From the NCBI RefSeq assembly GCF_036077095.1, contig NZ_CP107960.1, positions 6,944,001-7,008,000 on the forward strand: a stretch of 64,000 nt of DNA, written 5' to 3'. This DNA is from Streptomyces sp. NBC_00376. GTDB lineage: Bacteria; Actinomycetota; Actinomycetes; Streptomycetales; Streptomycetaceae. Positions 60,919 to 64,000 of the stretch are shown here, one piece after another. How positions within the stretch are numbered: the first letter of the stretch is position 1; the number at the start of each line of letters is the position of its first letter. Below the pieces are notes generated by a model. The model saw nothing but the letters and a program-made list of their open reading frames with translations. It was not told the origin of the DNA and did not search any database. Position numbers and translations under genes: made by a program.

Positions 60919-61665
60919 ATGACCGAGCGTCAGCTCATGGCGATCATCCGGCAGCCGGTCTTTCTGGTGATCTCCCTGATCCAGCCGGTGATCTGGCTGT
61001 TCCTGTTCGGCAACCTCTTCAGGAAGGTCGTGGAGCTCGGCGGCTTCGGCACCACGTCCTGTCTGGACCACCTGATCCCGGGCATCGTGGTGATGAGCGC
61101 GCTCGGGTCGAGCATGTGGGCCGGGATGGGCACCCTGGAGGAGATCGAGCGCGGCACGCTCAACCGCTTCCTGACGACACCGGTCAGCCGCAACGCGCTG
61201 ATGAACGCCAACGTCGTGCAGAGCGGCATCAGCACCGCCGTGCAGTCCGTCGTCATCGTGCTGCTCGGCCGGGCCGCCGGGGCCTCCTGCCCGGGCGGCG
61301 CGGGCGGACTGCTGATCCTGGTGGTCGCCTCGGTCCTGCTCGGCACGGTCTTCGGCGCGCTCTCCAACGCCCTGGGCATGCTGGTGCGCCGGCGAGAGTC
61401 GATCATCGGCATCAACACCTTTCTGCTGCTGCCGCCGACCTTCCTCTCCTCCTCCTTCATGGCCCCGGGCCAGATGCCGTCCTGGATGCGTCACGTCGCC
61501 GACTTCAACCCGGTCGACTGGGCGATGGTGGCGGGCCGTTCCGCGCTGACCGCCGCCCCGGACTGGGGCGTGGTGACCGGCCGCGGGGGAGCCCTGCTGC
61601 TTCTCGCGGTGGTGGCGGTCGCGCTGTCGACCCGCACGTTCCGCTCGTACCGGAGATCCGTCTGA
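60919..61665 (+). CDS. ABC-2-type transporter permease, probably truncated N-terminus
   Basis: This 248-residue membrane protein is an ABC-2 exporter permease of the DrrB kind: MTERQLMAIIRQPVFLVISL, IQPVIWLFLFG, then about six spans and PPTFLSSSFMAPGQMPSWM before the last. An ATP-binding partner should precede it, but none is encoded nearby. The start is open: the good ribosome site lies before an out-of-frame ATG 31 bases upstream. It may be a relic of a two-gene exporter, a frameshifted gene, or may use an ATPase from elsewhere. Confidence 0.72.
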   Translation: MTERQLMAIIRQPVFLVISLIQPVIWLFLFGNLFRKVVELGGFGTTSCLDHLIPGIVVMSALGSSMWAGMGTLEEIERGTLNRFLTTPVSRNALMNANVVQSGISTAVQSVVIVLLGRAAGASCPGGAGGLLILVVASVLLGTVFGALSNALGMLVRRRESIIGINTFLLLPPTFLSSSFMAPGQMPSWMRHVADFNPVDWAMVAGRSALTAAPDWGVVTGRGGALLLLAVVAVALSTRTFRSYRRSV

Positions 61666-61674
61666 CGGGCGCGC

Positions 61675-62145
61675 CTACGGCAGCGTCGTACCGCCGACCC
61701 GGTCCGGGACCGCACTCCCGGGCCGGGTCCTCGTCCTCAGTACCGCCCTCATCGCGAGGAAGGCCAGCAGCCCGAACGGCGACAGCAGAATCGTCAGCAC
61801 CAGCAGCGGCCCCATCACCAGCGGCGAGATTCCCAGCCGCCGCCCCTCCAGGTACATCCACTGGCCCAGCAGCAGATCCCAGGCGATCACCTGTGCCCAG
61901 ATCGCCCCGGCCCCGTTCGCCAGCGCCATCAGATCGCGGAAGGTGTCGATGTCGGGGCTGCGCACCGCGTCCCAGAGCTCGGGAAAGACGGGCACGGCCA
62001 TGATCAGGTAGAGCGCCAGCACCGGCAGGACGGTGAGCGGCGAGGCGGCGACGCGCGCCGTGGGACGCCAGTTGGGTGCCAGGATCATGAGCAGCCAGAA
62101 CGGGGCTGCCAGGAAGAACGAGATCTCGAAGAGCGCACCGGTCAT
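61675..62145 (-). CDS. ABA4-like membrane protein
   Basis: This 156-residue protein has four hydrophobic spans and resembles the ABA4-like (DUF4281) family: FEISFFLAAPFWLLMILAP at the start, and QVIAWDLLLGQWMYLEG with LGISPLVMGPLLVLTILLSP (consecutive segments). The plant member takes part in neoxanthin formation; the bacterial role is unknown. It overlaps the upstream membrane-protein gene by four bases (ATGA), so the two are coupled. It is convergent with the ABC-2 permease, 9 bases away. Confidence 0.78.
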   Translation of the reverse strand: MTGALFEISFFLAAPFWLLMILAPNWRPTARVAASPLTVLPVLALYLIMAVPVFPELWDAVRSPDIDTFRDLMALANGAGAIWAQVIAWDLLLGQWMYLEGRRLGISPLVMGPLLVLTILLSPFGLLAFLAMRAVLRTRTRPGSAVPDRVGGTTLP

Positions 62146-63158
62146 GACGCGAACTCCTTCTGGGCGGAAGCGGATTCGGAGGCGGCGTCGGATTCGGAGC
62201 CGGTGTCGGATTCGGGGCCCGTGCCTGTTCGCTGCCCCGCGGGAGCCGGCCTCAGTGCCCCCAACGTGCCGACGGTGCTCGCGACCACGATCAGCGCGCC
62301 GGCACCGAGCGTCGCACCGTCGGGGTGGATCAGCGGCTGGCCGCGCAGCGCCTGCCAGGTGACCAGCGCGACGACCGCCGCGTACGCCCCCGAGGCCACC
62401 AGTACCAGCCGCAGCCGGACCCGCGGGTCGCGCAGCCGCGGGAAGCGCGGGGCCAGGGCGACCAGCGCGAGCAGGAAGAGCGGCAGCAGCTGGAGCGCGT
62501 GCATTCCGATGAAGTGCGGGATGCGCAGATCGCCGCCGGTCGTGGACCAGCCGGTCAGTGGCATCGACGGGCCGCCGTCCGGTACGCCGACGGAGTGCGC
62601 GCCGATCACGTCGGCGGTGTCCAGGTTCCCGGCCGCCCGCTGCTCGGAGGTGGGTTGGGTCATCAGGAAGCCGAATCCGGCGCCCACCAGGGCGAGCAGT
62701 ACGCCCGAGCGGATCGCCCAGGCGGAGGCGCGGTCGGCGATCCGGGCGCGCAGCAGCAGGATCGCGATGACCAGGGTGCCGGTCCACAGGATGACGACGG
62801 TGACGGCCATCGCGTTGAACAGCGACTCGTCGAAGGGGGTGGCGTGGTTGAAGTGGCTCCGCTTCCCGCGGATGACCTGCCCGGTGATGATCGCCATCTC
62901 GACCAGGCTGGACAGCGCGACCACGGTCCCGGCCCACCAGCCGATCCGTCGGCCACGGGTGACCAGCGTCAGCATCCAGGCGAGGGCGAGTGCGTACACG
63001 ACGAACGAGACCGCGAACTTGAACGGTTTGAACCATATCGCCGCGCCCGCGAGGACCCGGTCGTCGGCTATGAGGCCGATGGCCGAGACGACCGTCATGA
63101 CGGCCATCACCGCTGCGAAGAGGACTAACGGGCGATGCCAGGAACGCCAGGAGGACAT
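62142..63158 (-). CDS. Uncharacterised polytopic membrane protein
   Basis: This 338-residue protein has about eight hydrophobic spans and no assigned function. Polar motifs that may matter are WFKPFKFAVSF near span two, GKRSHFNHATPFDESLFN between spans, and PHFIGMHALQLLPLFLLAL, whose histidines within or beside membranes suggest metal, heme or quinone contact. The C-terminal 25 residues are a Ser/Glu/Asp repeat coded by an 18-bp tandem repeat. It is divergent from the MerR gene, whose paired palindromes lie between them, and is coupled to the ABA4-like gene. Confidence 0.75.
   Translation of the reverse strand: MSSWRSWHRPLVLFAAVMAVMTVVSAIGLIADDRVLAGAAIWFKPFKFAVSFVVYALALAWMLTLVTRGRRIGWWAGTVVALSSLVEMAIITGQVIRGKRSHFNHATPFDESLFNAMAVTVVILWTGTLVIAILLLRARIADRASAWAIRSGVLLALVGAGFGFLMTQPTSEQRAAGNLDTADVIGAHSVGVPDGGPSMPLTGWSTTGGDLRIPHFIGMHALQLLPLFLLALVALAPRFPRLRDPRVRLRLVLVASGAYAAVVALVTWQALRGQPLIHPDGATLGAGALIVVASTVGTLGALRPAPAGQRTGTGPESDTGSESDAASESASAQKEFAS
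62171..62224 (-). repeat. Three 18-bp in-frame tandem repeats in the membrane-protein tail
   Basis: Units of 18 bp, each beginning CGGATTCGG, start at 62171, 62189 and 62207. They encode six-residue repeats of the ESDxxS type. Being a multiple of three, copy-number change would keep the frame. Confidence 0.7.
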
Positions 63159-63178
63159 GAGGACCCCTCAGAGATTAT

Positions 63179-63217
63179 GGATAGCGGCACTTCCCGCTAT
63201 CCGATAGTGGAACTATC
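63179..63217. promoter_or_regulatory. Two adjacent palindromes upstream of the MerR gene
   Basis: GGATAGCGG (63179-63187) with CCGCTATCC (63194-63202), then GATAGT (63203-63208) with ACTATC (63212-63217). All four arms share the GATAG core. TATGAT at 63218-63223 is a good -10 box for the MerR gene. Control of both divergent transcripts is likely. Confidence 0.65.
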
Positions 63218-63278
63218 TATGATGGGTCGGGGGATTGGCAAGCGCGGAAGTCGGCAAGCGCGGAAGGAAGAACACGCG

Positions 63279-63998
63279 GTGCGCATCGGCGAGTTGAGCA
63301 GCAGGTCCGGGGTCCCGGTACCGACGATCAAGTTCTATGTACGTGAAGGGCTGCTGCCGGCAGGGCAGTTGACCAGTCCGAACCAGGCGAGTTACGACTC
63401 CGGGCACGAGCGCAGGCTGCGGCTGATCCGCGCCCTGCTGGATGTTGGCGGGCTCTCGCTGGCCGCCATCGGCGATGTGCTGCGGGTGGTCGAGGACCCG
63501 GCGCAGCCGGTGCACAAGGTGCTGAGCGCCGCGGCGAAGCGCCTCACCCCGCTGAACGAGGACGAGGCGGGGCCCGAACTGGAGGATGCCCGCGACGAGG
63601 TGGCGGAGCTGGTGGAGCGGCGGGGCTGGCGGGTCGAGGCGCACGGTCCGGCGGGCGAGTCCCTGGCCGGGGTGATCGTCGCGCTGCGGCGGGCAGGGCA
63701 CGGAGGCTTCGTCGAGCTGCTCGACGATTACGCGGCCGCCGCCGAACCGGTCGCGCGGGCCGACCTCGACTACGTGGGGCGGCGGGTGGCGCGCGAGGAC
63801 CTGGTGGAGAGCGTGGTGGTGGGCACGGTGCTGGGCGAGGCGATGTTCAGCGCGCTGCGACGGCTCGCGCATGTGGACGCGTCCGCGCGCGCCTATGACG
63901 GGGACGGAGGGGCACGCGGTCGGGGCGGCGAGGGCGCGGAGGGTGGCCCGGCCGGCGACGGTGGGGAAGGCACGGAGGTGCCGGGCGCCGGTGGGTGA
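63279..63998 (+). CDS. MerR-family transcriptional regulator
   Basis: This 239-residue regulator has a MerR winged helix at its N-terminus (RIGELSSRSGVPVPTIKFYVREG), a helical linker (residues about 70-110) and a C-terminal helical effector domain of no recognised type. There is no cobalamin domain, so it is not LitR, and no metal-binding cysteines. The GTG start follows GGAAGGAAG. The last 25 residues are Gly/Glu-rich and disordered. It is divergent from two membrane-protein genes across a region with paired palindromes, and its stop codon lies two bases from the window end. Confidence 0.87.
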   Translation: MRIGELSSRSGVPVPTIKFYVREGLLPAGQLTSPNQASYDSGHERRLRLIRALLDVGGLSLAAIGDVLRVVEDPAQPVHKVLSAAAKRLTPLNEDEAGPELEDARDEVAELVERRGWRVEAHGPAGESLAGVIVALRRAGHGGFVELLDDYAAAAEPVARADLDYVGRRVAREDLVESVVVGTVLGEAMFSALRRLAHVDASARAYDGDGGARGRGGEGAEGGPAGDGGEGTEVPGAGG

Positions 63999-64000
63999 GC

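Noticed and set aside
63279..63998. MerR gene as the light regulator LitR controlling the nearby photolyase and sigma factor
   Set aside because: The C-terminal part has no cobalamin-binding motif, and the gene is divergent from membrane-protein genes, not from the sigma factor.

Overview
The window reads as a chromosomal core segment of a Streptomyces or very close relative. G+C is very high, start codons are often GTG, promoters look like TANNNT, and the gene order around the proteasome cluster, tatAC, metH and the glycerol regulon matches what I remember of the Streptomyces core. That assignment rests on gene content and order recalled from memory, not on a database search. I see no rRNA, tRNA, prophage, transposase or CRISPR array.

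Layout. Positions 23-6665 hold a sugar-acid operon: L-fuconate dehydratase, a short-chain dehydrogenase, a CUT2-type sugar ABC importer and a convergent FadR-type GntR regulator. Positions 6820-13020 carry a luciferase-like monooxygenase and the glycerol regulon gylR-glpF-glpK-glpD, all on the minus strand. Positions 13260-19561 hold metH, a HAD phosphatase and an orphan peptide-type binding lipoprotein. Positions 19610-23529 hold an orphan NarL-type response regulator, a RecB/Cas4-like nuclease with four candidate Fe-S cysteines, an M50 site-2-type protease and tRNA m1A methyltransferase.

Positions 24394-38179 are the Pup-proteasome region: ferredoxin, ARC/Mpa ATPase, dop, pup, prcB, prcA, a LacI-MFS pair, pafA, two FKBP isomerases, and the WYL regulators pafB and pafC. 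Dop deamidates Pup, PafA ligates it to substrate lysines, and ARC feeds pupylated proteins into PrcBA. PafBC is the known actinobacterial DNA-damage regulator. Positions 38199-44255 hold small proteins, a MITE-like palindromic element, tatA, tatC, a lipid kinase and a Ski2-type helicase.

Positions 44373-55335 are the accessory part. An FMN sulfonate-type monooxygenase sits behind a 25-codon leader peptide ending Cys-Cys-Arg, with a hairpin on its stop codon. Next come a short allophanate-hydrolase-like amidase, a PucR regulator, and two DUF917/hydantoinase-A modules in opposite gene order around an NCS1 permease. I infer a cyclic ureide or (thio)hydantoin catabolic locus, in which one hydantoinase-A copy has lost its nucleotide-binding motifs.

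Positions 55422-63998 hold an SPW-repeat membrane protein, an ADP-ribosylglycohydrolase, a membrane-anchored molybdopterin oxidoreductase, a photolyase, an ECF sigma factor, an ABC-2 permease with no ATPase, two membrane proteins and a MerR regulator whose upstream region carries two palindromes. A recurring theme is the leaderless-type start: TANNNT, six or seven bases, then ATG or GTG, found at seven places.
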